Positions 12,172 through 20,326 of a stretch of DNA of 20,822 nucleotides are shown piece after piece. The notes below the pieces were generated by a model. The model was given only the letters and a program-made list of their open reading frames with translations. It was not told where the DNA came from and did no database searches. Where the stretch lies: positions 1-20,822 of the IMG/VR virus record IMGVR_UViG_3300022752_000009. The stretch is one strand, 5' to 3'. A program made the position numbers and the translations under genes. Source of the stretch: a virus. Each line of letters opens with the position of its first letter. Position 1 is the first letter of the stretch.

Positions 12172-13028
12172 GTCAAGCACCTAGACACGCCGACCTCTAG
12201 GGTTACTTTAGGGTTATAGCCCAGGCTGTTTAAGAGCGCTGGATTACCTACGCGGTACGCGACGCCTTTAGGAGCGCCTTCATCGACCTCTACGACTGGT
12301 TTATAGCCCACCTGACGAGCTACTAGGTTAAATAGCTCCATAAAGGTCGTAGGCCTGCCTGTAGATAGGTTTATGTTTATGCTCATACGGTCTTTAGCCA
12401 ATAGCAAGGAGGCCTCCACTATGTCGTCTATATGTATCCAGTCCCTAGTAGTTAATGCTGATCCCCAGATAGTAAAAGGGTCTGCCTTACGACCAGCTCT
12501 CTCCATAAAGCTAGGAAATGGATATTCGAGGCTCTGATCCTCACCGTAACCGCTAAAAGGTCTAAGTACAGTGACGGTTAGGCCTTCACGTCTTAAATGC
12601 TCGCAGAGCATCTCTCCAGTTAATTTAGCCCACCCATACGTATAATCTGGTAGACGTATATCTCTAAGGTTTATATCGTTTTCTGTAAGCATTGTTTTAA
12701 GCTCTAAAGTCTGTAGCTCTACAGGATAGGCAGCGCTAGAGCTAAAGTAGAGAATATGTCCTGGCTGTGTACGCATCGCCCAGGATGCCATTTCGCTATC
12801 TATTGATAGATCTACCGCCAGAGATAGCGGACTACCCTCGATAGTCTGCCTACCTCCTACGACTGCCGCAAGATGTATCAAAAGGTCGAAATATGTGTCA
12901 TCGCGTCTAAAGAAATCTCTAGCATCGATACCGTCTTTTATGTCGACATATGTGACGTTATGATCTAATAAAGCATATGTAAAATGACGACCTACAAAAC
13001 CTCTATTACCAGTGATTAAGATTTTCAC
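12156..13028 (-). CDS. NAD-dependent epimerase/dehydratase (extended SDR)
   Basis: 290 residues. The Rossmann start has GNRGFVG (7-13, GxxGxxG). The extended-SDR active site is complete: YFSSSAAYP (S96-S98) and YTYGWAKLTGE with Y131 and K135. HLAAVVGG and the late RDWIHIDDIVEA are also typical of GDP-fucose synthase- or GDP-mannose epimerase-like enzymes. It converts a nucleotide sugar in the cytoplasm, probably feeding the neighbouring glycosyltransferase, with which it shares an ATGA overlap. The exact sugar cannot be read from the sequence. A host metabolic origin is possible. Confidence 0.9.
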   Translation of the reverse strand: MKILITGNRGFVGRHFTYALLDHNVTYVDIKDGIDARDFFRRDDTYFDLLIHLAAVVGGRQTIEGSPLSLAVDLSIDSEMASWAMRTQPGHILYFSSSAAYPVELQTLELKTMLTENDINLRDIRLPDYTYGWAKLTGEMLCEHLRREGLTVTVLRPFSGYGEDQSLEYPFPSFMERAGRKADPFTIWGSALTTRDWIHIDDIVEASLLLAKDRMSININLSTGRPTTFMELFNLVARQVGYKPVVEVDEGAPKGVAYRVGNPALLNSLGYNPKVTLEVGVSRCLTVWRQ

Positions 13029-13708
13029 GACAGAGCCACGACTAAGTCTTTATAAAACTGGCTGTTAATAAAGTCCTCGTAGATTAATCTATCGTGGCTG
13101 TAATACTGCTCAGAATTGACGCGTGCGTAATGATCATCCATAGCACCCTTAGCGGCTAGTGGATGCATATGCTCGATTACTATGTTTTCTGCATAAAACA
13201 GTCCATTAATATCCTGGCCTAATTTTTTCCAGAAATTATCTAGGTATAAATGCTTAGCTTTAGGCTGACACATACCTTTAAGATTTTCCACTATGCCTCT
13301 AGTCATTAGACAGGCAGTAGGTAAATTAGCGCCTTGCAGTAAGTCATTACCGTAAGCTATTCCTTGTCTATTACCTGGTATCTGTAGAGTTAAAAGATAG
13401 TCCCAGAAATCAGTACGCGGTACGTGATCATCTCCTAGAAAACCAAAATAGGTATAGCGATCATATTTAGTATCGTCTAGTAAAAGCATCGCAGCCATAT
13501 TAAGAGGCTGAGCCATACCAGCGGCGGTTATGTGATTAGTTATTATGTTTATGTCGTCTATAGCTTGATAATCGCGTAGCGACCAGTCATCTATATCGCA
13601 GACAAAGTATAAATCTGCTACAGCTTTCGTATCTTTCCAGGCTTTAAGAAGCCTTTTTGCGTTTTGTGGCCTTCCCCTGGTCGGTACAATGAATACACTT
13701 TTTTGCAT
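13025..13708 (-). CDS. Glycosyltransferase, GT-A type
   Basis: 227 residues. The start MQKSVFIVPTRGRP is the usual first strand and loop of GT-A enzymes; LYFVCDIDD and YFGFLGDDHVPRTDFW (D93, D94) give the nucleotide-sugar and metal site. LPTACLMTRGIVENL resembles the acceptor side. The start is supported by GAGGGAC before the ATG, although it lies 65 bases inside the preceding gene. Paired with the epimerase downstream, it forms a sugar-modification unit placed directly after the lysis genes. The target could be tail, capsid or host surface. Confidence 0.8.
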   Translation of the reverse strand: MQKSVFIVPTRGRPQNAKRLLKAWKDTKAVADLYFVCDIDDWSLRDYQAIDDINIITNHITAAGMAQPLNMAAMLLLDDTKYDRYTYFGFLGDDHVPRTDFWDYLLTLQIPGNRQGIAYGNDLLQGANLPTACLMTRGIVENLKGMCQPKAKHLYLDNFWKKLGQDINGLFYAENIVIEHMHPLAAKGAMDDHYARVNSEQYYSHDRLIYEDFINSQFYKDLVVALS

Positions 13709-13904
13709 TTTGTCCCTCTCGATCGTGGTCTTTGAGATGCGTAAATAGCATACGCCTTACCTCTCTGAGATCGCCTAAAACTTCATCGGCAAAACCGTTA
13801 GAGACAGGGCGGCTATTCTTTTCTGCACGTGAAGCGAATATAGCGGCTACCCCTGATATGGTCGCAGCCGCTATAACGCCTAGCTGAATTAAAAGACTAT
13901 CCAC
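13644..13904 (-). CDS. One-helix membrane protein of lysis cassette
   Basis: 86 residues from a GTG at 13904. One N-terminal transmembrane segment (about 4-24, LLIQLGVIAAATISGVAAIFA) is followed by SRAEKNSRPVSNGFADE and a soluble charged helix (VLGDLREVRRMLFTHLKDHD), with CIHC near the end. This form is common for second holin-like or spanin/antiholin-type proteins in actinophage lysis cassettes. It overlaps the holin gene by 8 bases and the glycosyltransferase by 65. A holin-partner role is inferred from shape and place. Confidence 0.65.
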   Translation of the reverse strand: MDSLLIQLGVIAAATISGVAAIFASRAEKNSRPVSNGFADEVLGDLREVRRMLFTHLKDHDREGQNAKKCIHCTDQGKATKRKKAS

Positions 13905-14100
13905 GTCCTAGCGGATCCTTAGGATTTAGGACACGCATTAAAGGAGGCAGAATCGCAGCGGCTGCAGCGCTAGTTAGACCTTTTACAGTCATATCGCCAG
14001 TAGCTAAGTAATAAGCTAATGCAGCGCTAAGAGCTGCTCTACCCCAGGAGGCAGATACCTCTAAAGCTGTTTTTACTTGTTTATTCTGTTTCGCCTTCAT
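13897..14100 (-). CDS. Putative holin (r1t-like)
   Basis: 67 residues. A basic N-terminus (MKAKQNKQVK) leads to two hydrophobic stretches, about 16-33 (ASWGRAALSAALAYYLAT) and 40-55 (GLTSAAAAAILPPLMR), and an end with LNPKDPLGRG. Small size, two helices and an NP-D-G ending resemble r1t-type holins of actinophages. It would form membrane lesions that release the endolysin. It overlaps the endolysin gene by 20 bases. Confidence 0.7.
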   Translation of the reverse strand: MKAKQNKQVKTALEVSASWGRAALSAALAYYLATGDMTVKGLTSAAAAAILPPLMRVLNPKDPLGRG

Positions 14101-14563
14101 CGGTCTCCATCTCTAAACCTCTTACTAAGGTTTCGACTTGCACTGCATTTAGAGCTATCTCAAAATGCATCTCATCCTTACGATTACGATAATTACCGCC
14201 CCATCTTAGACCATATTTACGGCATAAACGGTTAATTACTCTTACTTGCTCGTCATTAAAAGTACCTACAGCTGCTAGCGGATGCTGCGTAGCATTGAGA
14301 TCTATAGCAGTACCGCTACTGTGATTAGAGACTACGGTATTAGATCCTCTGACCTTGCGATAGCAATAACCCCAGTCGTCTAGGGTTTTACCCTCGTCTA
14401 TAGGCTCGACTAGCTTATGAAATTCTGCAGCAAAACCAATTAGTAAAGGCGCTACAGGCTTAGCCACACGTAGCTTTAGATCTGTCCCAGGGACACGCTT
14501 ACGAACTATATCTATAGCCTCTGGATCTGCAGACGCAGGCCATCCGTTAGCGCTTGTCTCCAT
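14081..14563 (-). CDS. Endolysin, M15 D-Ala peptidase
   Basis: 160 residues, a single catalytic domain. The zinc ligands are in the M15 patterns SNHSSGTAIDLN (H81, D88) and DEMHFE (H133), with an acidic residue (D130 or E131) as catalytic base. Such enzymes cut the peptide side chains of peptidoglycan. There is no signal peptide or separate wall-binding domain, so it should wait in the cytoplasm for the holin encoded just downstream. The gene starts 2 bases after the stop of the MAHYAF-type protein. Confidence 0.92.
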   Translation of the reverse strand: METSANGWPASADPEAIDIVRKRVPGTDLKLRVAKPVAPLLIGFAAEFHKLVEPIDEGKTLDDWGYCYRKVRGSNTVVSNHSSGTAIDLNATQHPLAAVGTFNDEQVRVINRLCRKYGLRWGGNYRNRKDEMHFEIALNAVQVETLVRGLEMETDEGETE

Positions 14564-14565
14564 TA

Positions 14566-14907
14566 TTAAAGGCTTATCTCAACCCAGGTTAAAGTAAATT
14601 CGTTCCATCTCCATAAATCACCATTAGGTCTAGGTGTAGGAGGCTGCCAGTCAAAATTGCTATCTAAAGTCCAGGAAGCAAAAGGCTGAGGCTTTATAAA
14701 AACGTCATTAATGTAATCGTAAGTAAAACCTATGCCTGCGTATTGTTTACGTATTTTATTATTATAAGACGTACGTTTACAGGTTTGATTTCTAAAATTA
14801 CCGTACCAGATCTCAGGACTTAAATTATCTATTAATTCATTTTCATCTACGCCAGTAATAACCTCAGTTACTACATTGTTTTCGTCTAAAAATGCGTAAT
14901 GTGCCAT
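14566..14907 (-). CDS. MAHYAF-type phage protein, likely tail associated
   Basis: 113 residues from the ATG at 14907 (MAHYAFLDENNVVTEVITG). That ATG overlaps the adhesin stop in TAATG, so it is preferred to the ATG three codons upstream. The segments CKRTSYNN, KQYAGIGFTYDYINDVFIKPQPFASWTL and PPTPRPNGDLWRWNE are characteristic of a small protein seen in many aquatic phages beside tail fibre genes. Its function is not established. The position right after the adhesin suggests a fibre chaperone or tip component. Confidence 0.75.
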   Translation of the reverse strand: MAHYAFLDENNVVTEVITGVDENELIDNLSPEIWYGNFRNQTCKRTSYNNKIRKQYAGIGFTYDYINDVFIKPQPFASWTLDSNFDWQPPTPRPNGDLWRWNEFTLTWVEISL

Positions 14908-15776
14908 TATGCCCAACTCACATTTCCTGTGCCAGCAGTAATTGTTGCTATTGTATTTGCGCCGCTAGTGGTTGTTGAACCTGTTAAACCAGCGCCAATG
15001 GTTATTGTTCCAGCAGCAGTTGGAAAACGCAAAATTACTATACCACTCCCACCATTTCCACCATTTCCGCCATTTTGTTCAGATGCCCCGCCGCCACCAC
15101 CAGTATTTGGTGAACCATTTGCACCAGTGTTACCAGAATTTCCACCGCCGCCAGTTCCACCATTACCTTGATTACCACTAGTTCCTGGCCCTCCACCACC
15201 GCCACCAGCTCTAGTTACAGATGAACCAGTAATAGATGAAGCAACTCCGACACCGCCGTTCATACCATTATTAGAATTTGCAGAATTAGTTACACCTACT
15301 GCGCCAGCGCCACCACCGCCACCACCGCCGCCAAGGACATTTATATTGTAATTAGCACCAGTTCCACCAGCGTAACCTTGATTGGCAGTTCCTGCACCGC
15401 CGTCACCATTAGCACCTAGTTTTAACGAACCACCTCCACCAGAACCACCTGAATTGCCACTACCAAATAAGCGACCACCAAGACCACCCTTTGTTGAAGT
15501 TATTGTAGAAAATACCGAATCAGAACCATTTGCTGAAAATGTGCCACCTGCGCCAACTGTTACAGTATAATTAGTTGATTTATTTAAGGTTAATTTACTT
15601 TCTGCACTTGCGCCTCCACCTGAATTTTCTCCAGTAACACTTGAACGATAGCCCCCAGCGCCACCACCGCCGCCGCGATTATCACCACCAGAACCGCCGC
15701 CTGCTATGACTAAATACTCGACCTGTAAAGGTACGGCGATAGTCTCACCACTTGCAATAATACCCAGTATAGGCAT
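14907..15776 (-). CDS. Glycine-rich tail adhesin
   Basis: 289 residues, dominated by glycine runs (GGGSGG, GGGGGAGG, GGTGGGGNSGNTG) in the style of glycine-rich domain fibre tips. The N-terminus MPILGIIASGETIAVPLQVEYLVIAGGG is a typical lead-in. The pattern resembles polyglycine-helix lattices of receptor-binding tips, with variable loops between Gly runs. It probably makes host contact. The C-terminus (TTTSGANTIATITAGTGNVSWA) is beta-like. Both start and stop are coupled to neighbours by TAATG. Confidence 0.8.
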   Translation of the reverse strand: MPILGIIASGETIAVPLQVEYLVIAGGGSGGDNRGGGGGAGGYRSSVTGENSGGGASAESKLTLNKSTNYTVTVGAGGTFSANGSDSVFSTITSTKGGLGGRLFGSGNSGGSGGGGSLKLGANGDGGAGTANQGYAGGTGANYNINVLGGGGGGGGAGAVGVTNSANSNNGMNGGVGVASSITGSSVTRAGGGGGGPGTSGNQGNGGTGGGGNSGNTGANGSPNTGGGGGASEQNGGNGGNGGSGIVILRFPTAAGTITIGAGLTGSTTTSGANTIATITAGTGNVSWA

Positions 15777-16156
15777 TAAGCAATACCACCTATGACATAC
15801 CAGCTATCAGTACCTACTTTAATGCACGATGCGGCCTTAAATGCAGATGTAATCGTAGGGCTAGTTGAGACAGCTCCAGCACTAGCAATAGTGACTCCTG
15901 AGCCTTGAACGATGCTGCAAGTACCACTAGCACCTATTTTAATAATGTTAATGATAGAGCCAGTAGTAAAAGCTACTGAGCTGTTAGGAGGTATGGTTAT
16001 AGTAGTAGCGCTAGTACTTGAATATGTTATTAACTTATTATCCGCATCTGCTAATACAAAAGTATCACTCGTAGTAGTAACAGCTCTTAACGTTATGTTT
16101 GCTATAGAGTTCATCGCAGCCGCGGTTAATACTTGACCTGTGTTAAATGTAGCCAT
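15776..16156 (-). CDS. Tail fibre-like protein
   Basis: 126 residues. The start MATFNTGQVLTAAAMNSIAN matches the usual opening of phage tail fibre or appendage proteins. The rest is beta-rich with many Thr/Ser/Ile (ATTITIPPNSSVAF, GSIINIIKIGASGTCSIVQG), like a beta-barrel or trimeric beta domain. It probably links the distal tail to the glycine-rich adhesin that follows. TAAGGAGAA gives a strong ribosome site. Confidence 0.7.
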   Translation of the reverse strand: MATFNTGQVLTAAAMNSIANITLRAVTTTSDTFVLADADNKLITYSSTSATTITIPPNSSVAFTTGSIINIIKIGASGTCSIVQGSGVTIASAGAVSTSPTITSAFKAASCIKVGTDSWYVIGGIA

Positions 16157-16164
16157 ATTTCTCC

Positions 16165-17418
16165 TTAATAAGCGAGCGAGTCCTCATCTAGTAGGCCATC
16201 TACCAGAGAGTCTAGCACGAAGCCACTCGCGAACGGTTGCGCGGTGGTAAAAGTAGTAAAAAATGAACTAGGCGTAATGTCGTAGGCAACCCCTGTTATA
16301 ACGGTATCGCTTTCGACATTACCTCCCTGTAATGACTGTATAACGCTAATAGGATCAAAGACGTCCAGCTCTAAAGCTGCAGTAACACGATCTGTGTTAG
16401 TGCCGTCTGAGGCATCGATAACCAGAGTTTCCATACGTAAATCTGCACCTACCTCCTGGCGACTTGCTAGGATCATAAGCGCCTGATTTAAGGCATCCGT
16501 ATCGGTCTGCGCTATAGAGCTGCGATTACGGCTATGCTTAAAAAAAGTATCGATACTATCTGAGCCATTGACTGTTTGAGGCGTTCCGCCAGTACGCGTG
16601 ACGGTGCAGCTATTTACTAATCCAAAATCTGATAAATCAAAAGATACGCGCTGATAGGTAATCGTGTTAGGGGCACCAGTATCGCTAAAGACGGTCGCCG
16701 TACCGCCAGAGGCTAAGATAATGTCATTACGAGACTTAAAAGTGGCGTAGCCTTGCTGATTAATATAAAAAGCGCCCAGGTCTGTAGCCTCGACTGTTTG
16801 ACAGGCAGCTAAAGCCGTCCTAGTACTACCTGTATCGGCCTGTACCGTAGTGGTACTACTCGTAGATATAGAGCGCATACCTCCAGGCCAGTCAGCCGCA
16901 TCTAAAATACTGCTGATACGTTGCGCTGTAGTTTGTCCAGCTGTACCGCCTGTGACCGTAGATATAGACGCGAGGTTAAGTAATTGGAATCCATCGACGC
17001 AGTTGAGATCTACGTAGGCAGGATCAAAACCTGTAGGGCTAGTATATTTCCAAGACTGAATATACATAGATCCTAAAGCGTATTCCTGACCTGCAAAGGT
17101 TCCAGTAAAACGTATTTTACGCATTGGTAAAATTTTGCCGTATAGGGCACTGGACGTATTCGCAGGGTTAAATAATCCTGTCTGATCAATTAATCTAACT
17201 GCAGCATTACCAGCTGTAAAACTATCCGAGGTACGGTTATAGGCTCTCCGTATTGCTGCTCTTATTAAATACTGAGTAACGTCTACTATGTCAGATGCGC
17301 TAGTACCTAATACTGACTGGTCTAGCGGTGTCGACGGATTATCTAAGACTAGGCTAGGGTCAAAGTTAGCACCGTTACTAAAGTCGATAGTGCAGGTAAA
17401 TACCGCGCCAGTAGTCAT
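16165..17418 (-). CDS. Minor / distal tail protein
   Basis: 417 residues, straight after the tape measure gene, where the distal tail or tail-hub protein lies. Mixed beta sequence with LVLDNPSTPLDQ, DVTQYLIRAAIRRAYNR, VDLNCVDGFQLLNLAS and ATDLGAFYINQQGYATF resembles the minor tail proteins of actinophages that build the tail tip. The C-terminus (VLDSLVDGLLDEDSLAY) is acidic. There are no enzymatic motifs. It starts by TAATG coupling with the tape measure stop. Confidence 0.8.
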   Translation of the reverse strand: MTTGAVFTCTIDFSNGANFDPSLVLDNPSTPLDQSVLGTSASDIVDVTQYLIRAAIRRAYNRTSDSFTAGNAAVRLIDQTGLFNPANTSSALYGKILPMRKIRFTGTFAGQEYALGSMYIQSWKYTSPTGFDPAYVDLNCVDGFQLLNLASISTVTGGTAGQTTAQRISSILDAADWPGGMRSISTSSTTTVQADTGSTRTALAACQTVEATDLGAFYINQQGYATFKSRNDIILASGGTATVFSDTGAPNTITYQRVSFDLSDFGLVNSCTVTRTGGTPQTVNGSDSIDTFFKHSRNRSSIAQTDTDALNQALMILASRQEVGADLRMETLVIDASDGTNTDRVTAALELDVFDPISVIQSLQGGNVESDTVITGVAYDITPSSFFTTFTTAQPFASGFVLDSLVDGLLDEDSLAY

Positions 17419-19241
17419 TATTGCTCGATAATAAGGCTGTTACCTGTCCGCTGTGTTGCATAAACGGCATCGGTAACAGCTGCTACTAAATCATTTTGTG
17501 AGATTAGACTGCCGTTAATGTTAACGTTAACGACCGTACCGCCTGTATCCCCTGTTCCCATAAAAGAGGTATTAGCGGTTAGGCCTAGTTCCTCAGGTGG
17601 TGTTATAGCTTTATAAGCGCCCCTAGCTGCAGTGTAGGTTGTTTCGCGCTGTTGTATCTGAGCGATAATAGGATTTAAGTCCACGTCAGGTCGAAAAGGA
17701 TTTTGCAAAATACCCTGCGCTCCAGAGGCCATAAATCTATCTATCAGCTGTTTCTCGCTTATGCTTAAGCCCTCTACGATATTTTTAGAAAATATAGGAT
17801 CGGTATACAAAGGCGCTAAAGCTGCATCTACTTGTACTTGATAACGTTGCAGAGCCGCCTCAATTTTGGCTAAATCTAAAACTAACTCTGGGACATTTGT
17901 ATTTATTTTTAGCTTAAATTCTTGACTTGATACGCCTTTAGCAGCTGTGACTAATTTGTCTATCTCAGCAATAGATTTTGTAGTCGTAGCAACGCGAGCC
18001 TCAGTTATTACCTTTTCGCCATCTAACAGAAAATTATAATAGCCCCTCTGTGTGTTTTCTAGCGTTTTAATTGCATTAATATCATTTTCATAACCTGACT
18101 TTTTTAAGTTAAAAGCCTCTATCGCTGCAGCTTTATCCTTATCATTAAGACCTCGCCGCAAAGCCGCCGATAGATTTATCAAATCTGCATCCACCTTAAA
18201 TCTTGCTTTATTCTCTAAGGCTTCTCTCTTTGCTTTTCGAGCCTTCTCTGCCGCAGCAGCCTTTTCCTCTTTTGCTCTACGCGCTTCCTCCGCTGCCCTT
18301 TCTTTCGCGTTTTCCTTCTCGGTCTTAAATATCTGACCTCTAGCTCGTAATGCAGCGCGTCCTCTTTCTTCCTCCAAGCGTGTAATTTCGGTTATATTGC
18401 CAGCAATATTACGTACAAACTTAGCTATAGCACGATCGCTCTCCTCGAAATACTTTTGTACATCTTTATTAACAGAAGCAATAAAGCCAGTGGTCTTGCC
18501 AGCCAAGAGTCCTAGAGCTTCACCCAGGTTAATCACATCTTTCTGTAAATCCTCTACAGCTACACCACTATCATCCAAACCCTTTACTAAACCTTCGCCG
18601 AAAGCCTCTTTAGCTTCGTCTACAGCCTGAGTTAGACGCGCTAATTTGCCTTCTAAGGTGTCGGCTGCGCGTGCAGATGATCCAGTAAATTTTGTTTCTA
18701 ATTCTGTAAGTACATCATCAAAATCTCTACCTTTAAGATTTGCAGTAGTAAAGCCAATTTTTAATCTAGTAAGAGCGGTAGTCTGCCCTGCAAAACCACG
18801 CTGTAATGCTGTTGTCACAGTCGATAAATCGCGTCCTGTAGCCGCCGATATATCCAGAGAGACAGCTAGTAATCTTTGCGCGGTGGTTACATCATTAGTG
18901 GCTTGCGATAGAGTATTGAAAGCGTCAGTCAAAACACCGCCTGATATGCCTGTAGCTAATTGCGTTTTCTGTATAAAGTCAGTTAGAAAAGGTTGAGCAA
19001 AACCAAGATTCAAAGAGTCCAACTGAGTACGTAGTCGATTAGCTTCTTTTTGTGACTCTTGAAAAGCCTTTACAGACGCCTTACCAAAATTGACCACAGC
19101 GGCTATAGAAAATGCAGCCGCTAGACGCTTACCTAAAGCCCCTAAGACTTTATCTTGTTTTTTTGACGATTTTTCTAAATCCTTAAAGCCTTTATCTTTT
19201 AGCCTTGTGACTAGATCTACGCCGACATCAGCGGTTGCCAT
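17418..19241 (-). CDS. Tape measure protein
   Basis: 607 residues. Typical tape measure features are an N-terminal helix with KGFKDLEKSSKKQDKVLGALG, a hydrophobic segment (LAAAFSIAAVVNFG, near 38-52), the conserved-looking TGRDLSTVTTALQRGFAGQ, and a long charged coiled coil (about 285-350, KERAAEEARRAKEEKAAAAE). At about 1.5 angstrom per residue it predicts a tail near 90 nm. No peptidase or lysozyme domain is embedded. It overlaps the gp10-like gene by 14 bases. Confidence 0.93.
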   Translation of the reverse strand: MATADVGVDLVTRLKDKGFKDLEKSSKKQDKVLGALGKRLAAAFSIAAVVNFGKASVKAFQESQKEANRLRTQLDSLNLGFAQPFLTDFIQKTQLATGISGGVLTDAFNTLSQATNDVTTAQRLLAVSLDISAATGRDLSTVTTALQRGFAGQTTALTRLKIGFTTANLKGRDFDDVLTELETKFTGSSARAADTLEGKLARLTQAVDEAKEAFGEGLVKGLDDSGVAVEDLQKDVINLGEALGLLAGKTTGFIASVNKDVQKYFEESDRAIAKFVRNIAGNITEITRLEEERGRAALRARGQIFKTEKENAKERAAEEARRAKEEKAAAAEKARKAKREALENKARFKVDADLINLSAALRRGLNDKDKAAAIEAFNLKKSGYENDINAIKTLENTQRGYYNFLLDGEKVITEARVATTTKSIAEIDKLVTAAKGVSSQEFKLKINTNVPELVLDLAKIEAALQRYQVQVDAALAPLYTDPIFSKNIVEGLSISEKQLIDRFMASGAQGILQNPFRPDVDLNPIIAQIQQRETTYTAARGAYKAITPPEELGLTANTSFMGTGDTGGTVVNVNINGSLISQNDLVAAVTDAVYATQRTGNSLIIEQ

Positions 19242-19878
19242 TTACAGCCCTCACAAACTTCCTAAGTCGCTCATTAATTACCTTCTCGACTTCCTGCCTA
19301 ACCTTATCGCCTACTTGCGCTTCTGCCTTAAATAACATACGACCTTTTAGACCATTTAGCGGCGCTACCCTTACTATCATCTCTTGAAAATCATTTTGCG
19401 CATTAGGGTTACGCGATACACTTTTAGTGCGTTTCCTAGAACTACGTCTACCAGCACCTGCCAATTCATATATGGCGCCAGCTGGTTTACTATTAACTAC
19501 GGCTAAGGCTGAATATGCCGTTTTGTTGTAGCCAAATGGAGCCTTATTCTTACGAGATCTTGTGATTTTGATGCCAGCCTTGATTTCCCCTGGTTGCCAC
19601 GTCCATCGTAAAGGATCTCTCGACCTATGCTCTGTATCGTTTATCCAAGATGGACTGGTATATGTAGGTGGGTTAGGTCTAAAGATAGGTACGCCACTCC
19701 CATTTGTAACATCCGCAGGTACAAAATTTCTTGCAGTATTTCTTAACGGTGTAGCTGCAGCATTTAATGCCTTACTAAAATCCTTTTTTAATTGTGGATC
19801 TAATTTCTTCAATTCTTTTACTAACTTATCAAAATCGTCTACGACGACAGAGCCTCTAAAAGTGCGCTTACGTGCCAT
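19228..19878 (-). CDS. HK97 gp10-like neck/tail protein
   Basis: 216 residues. The start (DDFDKLVKELKKLDPQLKKDFSKALNAAATPLRNTARNFVP) is the hallmark opening of the HK97 gp10-like family, often a head-tail joining component. The middle is basic and beta-rich, and the end is helical (EVEKVINERLRKFVRAV). Unusually it lies between the tail chaperone and the tape measure instead of before the tail tube gene. Its ATG overlaps the stop of the frameshifted GT frame (TAATG), so frameshifted ribosomes finish exactly at its start. Confidence 0.75.
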   Translation of the reverse strand: MARKRTFRGSVVVDDFDKLVKELKKLDPQLKKDFSKALNAAATPLRNTARNFVPADVTNGSGVPIFRPNPPTYTSPSWINDTEHRSRDPLRWTWQPGEIKAGIKITRSRKNKAPFGYNKTAYSALAVVNSKPAGAIYELAGAGRRSSRKRTKSVSRNPNAQNDFQEMIVRVAPLNGLKGRMLFKAEAQVGDKVRQEVEKVINERLRKFVRAVNGNR

Positions 19879-20305
19879 TAACGCCTCCTCGTTACGCGCG
19901 GTGTCTGTCGCGCCTGACTTTGCTCCTGTAAAATAAACTTGATAGCTGAATAGATAGCAGGATCGCAGTCTAATAGAGCATTAGGCGGTATACCTGTCGC
20001 TACCGACACAGTTGCGACTTCCCATATATCTCCGCGTCGGTCTATCCATTTTTTGAGTCTACGACCAGTTCAATATCGGTAAATTGATCTGTATAGGCCT
20101 CGCCTAATTCTAAAGTTGTATCACCTTTTTTACTTTGCAAGTAATGGGCGAACCACCATAAATCGCTTTCTAATTGCTCATCAATTAAGCGCCTACGCCA
20201 GCCTGACTTAAAGTGACTTTCAAAAGCCACTTTAGCAGACGGCGTAAGCTCATAAATTAACTTCTTGCCATCTTTCTTTGTTAGTTCAATAGACGTACTA
20301 GCCAT
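19878..20305 (-). CDS. Tail assembly chaperone, -1 frameshift product (GT-like)
   Basis: If ribosomes slip -1 at A-AAA-AAT (20054-20048), the 86 codons up to N continue into an open frame of 56 codons (WIDRRGDIWEVATVSVATG ... TPRVTRRR) ending at TAA 19878-19880, for about 142 residues. Siphovirus tail chaperones normally come as a short form and such an extended form, which together coat the tape measure during tail assembly. The extension contains AIYSAIKFILQEQSQAR, a helix fitting GT-type C-termini. The stop sits on the next start (TAATG), which supports use of this frame. Confidence 0.8.
20042..20305 (-). CDS. Tail assembly chaperone, short form (G-like)
   Basis: 87 residues, alpha/beta (MASTSIELTKKDGKKLIYELT, then SGWRRRLIDEQLESDLWWFAHYLQ), in the position between tail tube and tape measure where every siphovirus has its chaperone. 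It is made by normal termination at TAG 20042, six bases after the slippery heptamer. AAGGGGACA precedes the ATG. Confidence 0.8.
   Translation of the reverse strand: MASTSIELTKKDGKKLIYELTPSAKVAFESHFKSGWRRRLIDEQLESDLWWFAHYLQSKKGDTTLELGEAYTDQFTDIELVVDSKNG
20048..20054 (-). other. Slippery heptamer A-AAA-AAT for -1 frameshift
   Basis: In the zero frame the codons are TCA-AAA-AAT-GGA-TAG. The heptamer fits X-XXY-YYZ with a run of six A, and the zero-frame stop follows two codons later. A small hairpin (TGTCG-GTAG-CGACA) lies about 40 bases downstream, which is far for a stimulator. Confidence 0.75.
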
Positions 20306-20326
20306 TTTTGTCCCCTTGTTCGTTTA

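Noticed and set aside
12106-12180. N-terminal extension of the 87-aa protein to the ATG at 12180
   Set aside because: It would translate the nested hairpin and the epimerase 3' end; the ATG at 12105 has a good ribosome site.
14899-15171. Plus-strand proline-rich ORF
   Set aside because: Antisense shadow of the glycine-rich adhesin: GGN codons read as CCN. No ribosome site or family similarity.
18397-18996. Two plus-strand ORFs inside the tape measure gene
   Set aside because: Opposite the tape measure coding frame, with no ribosome sites; composition mirrors the sense gene.
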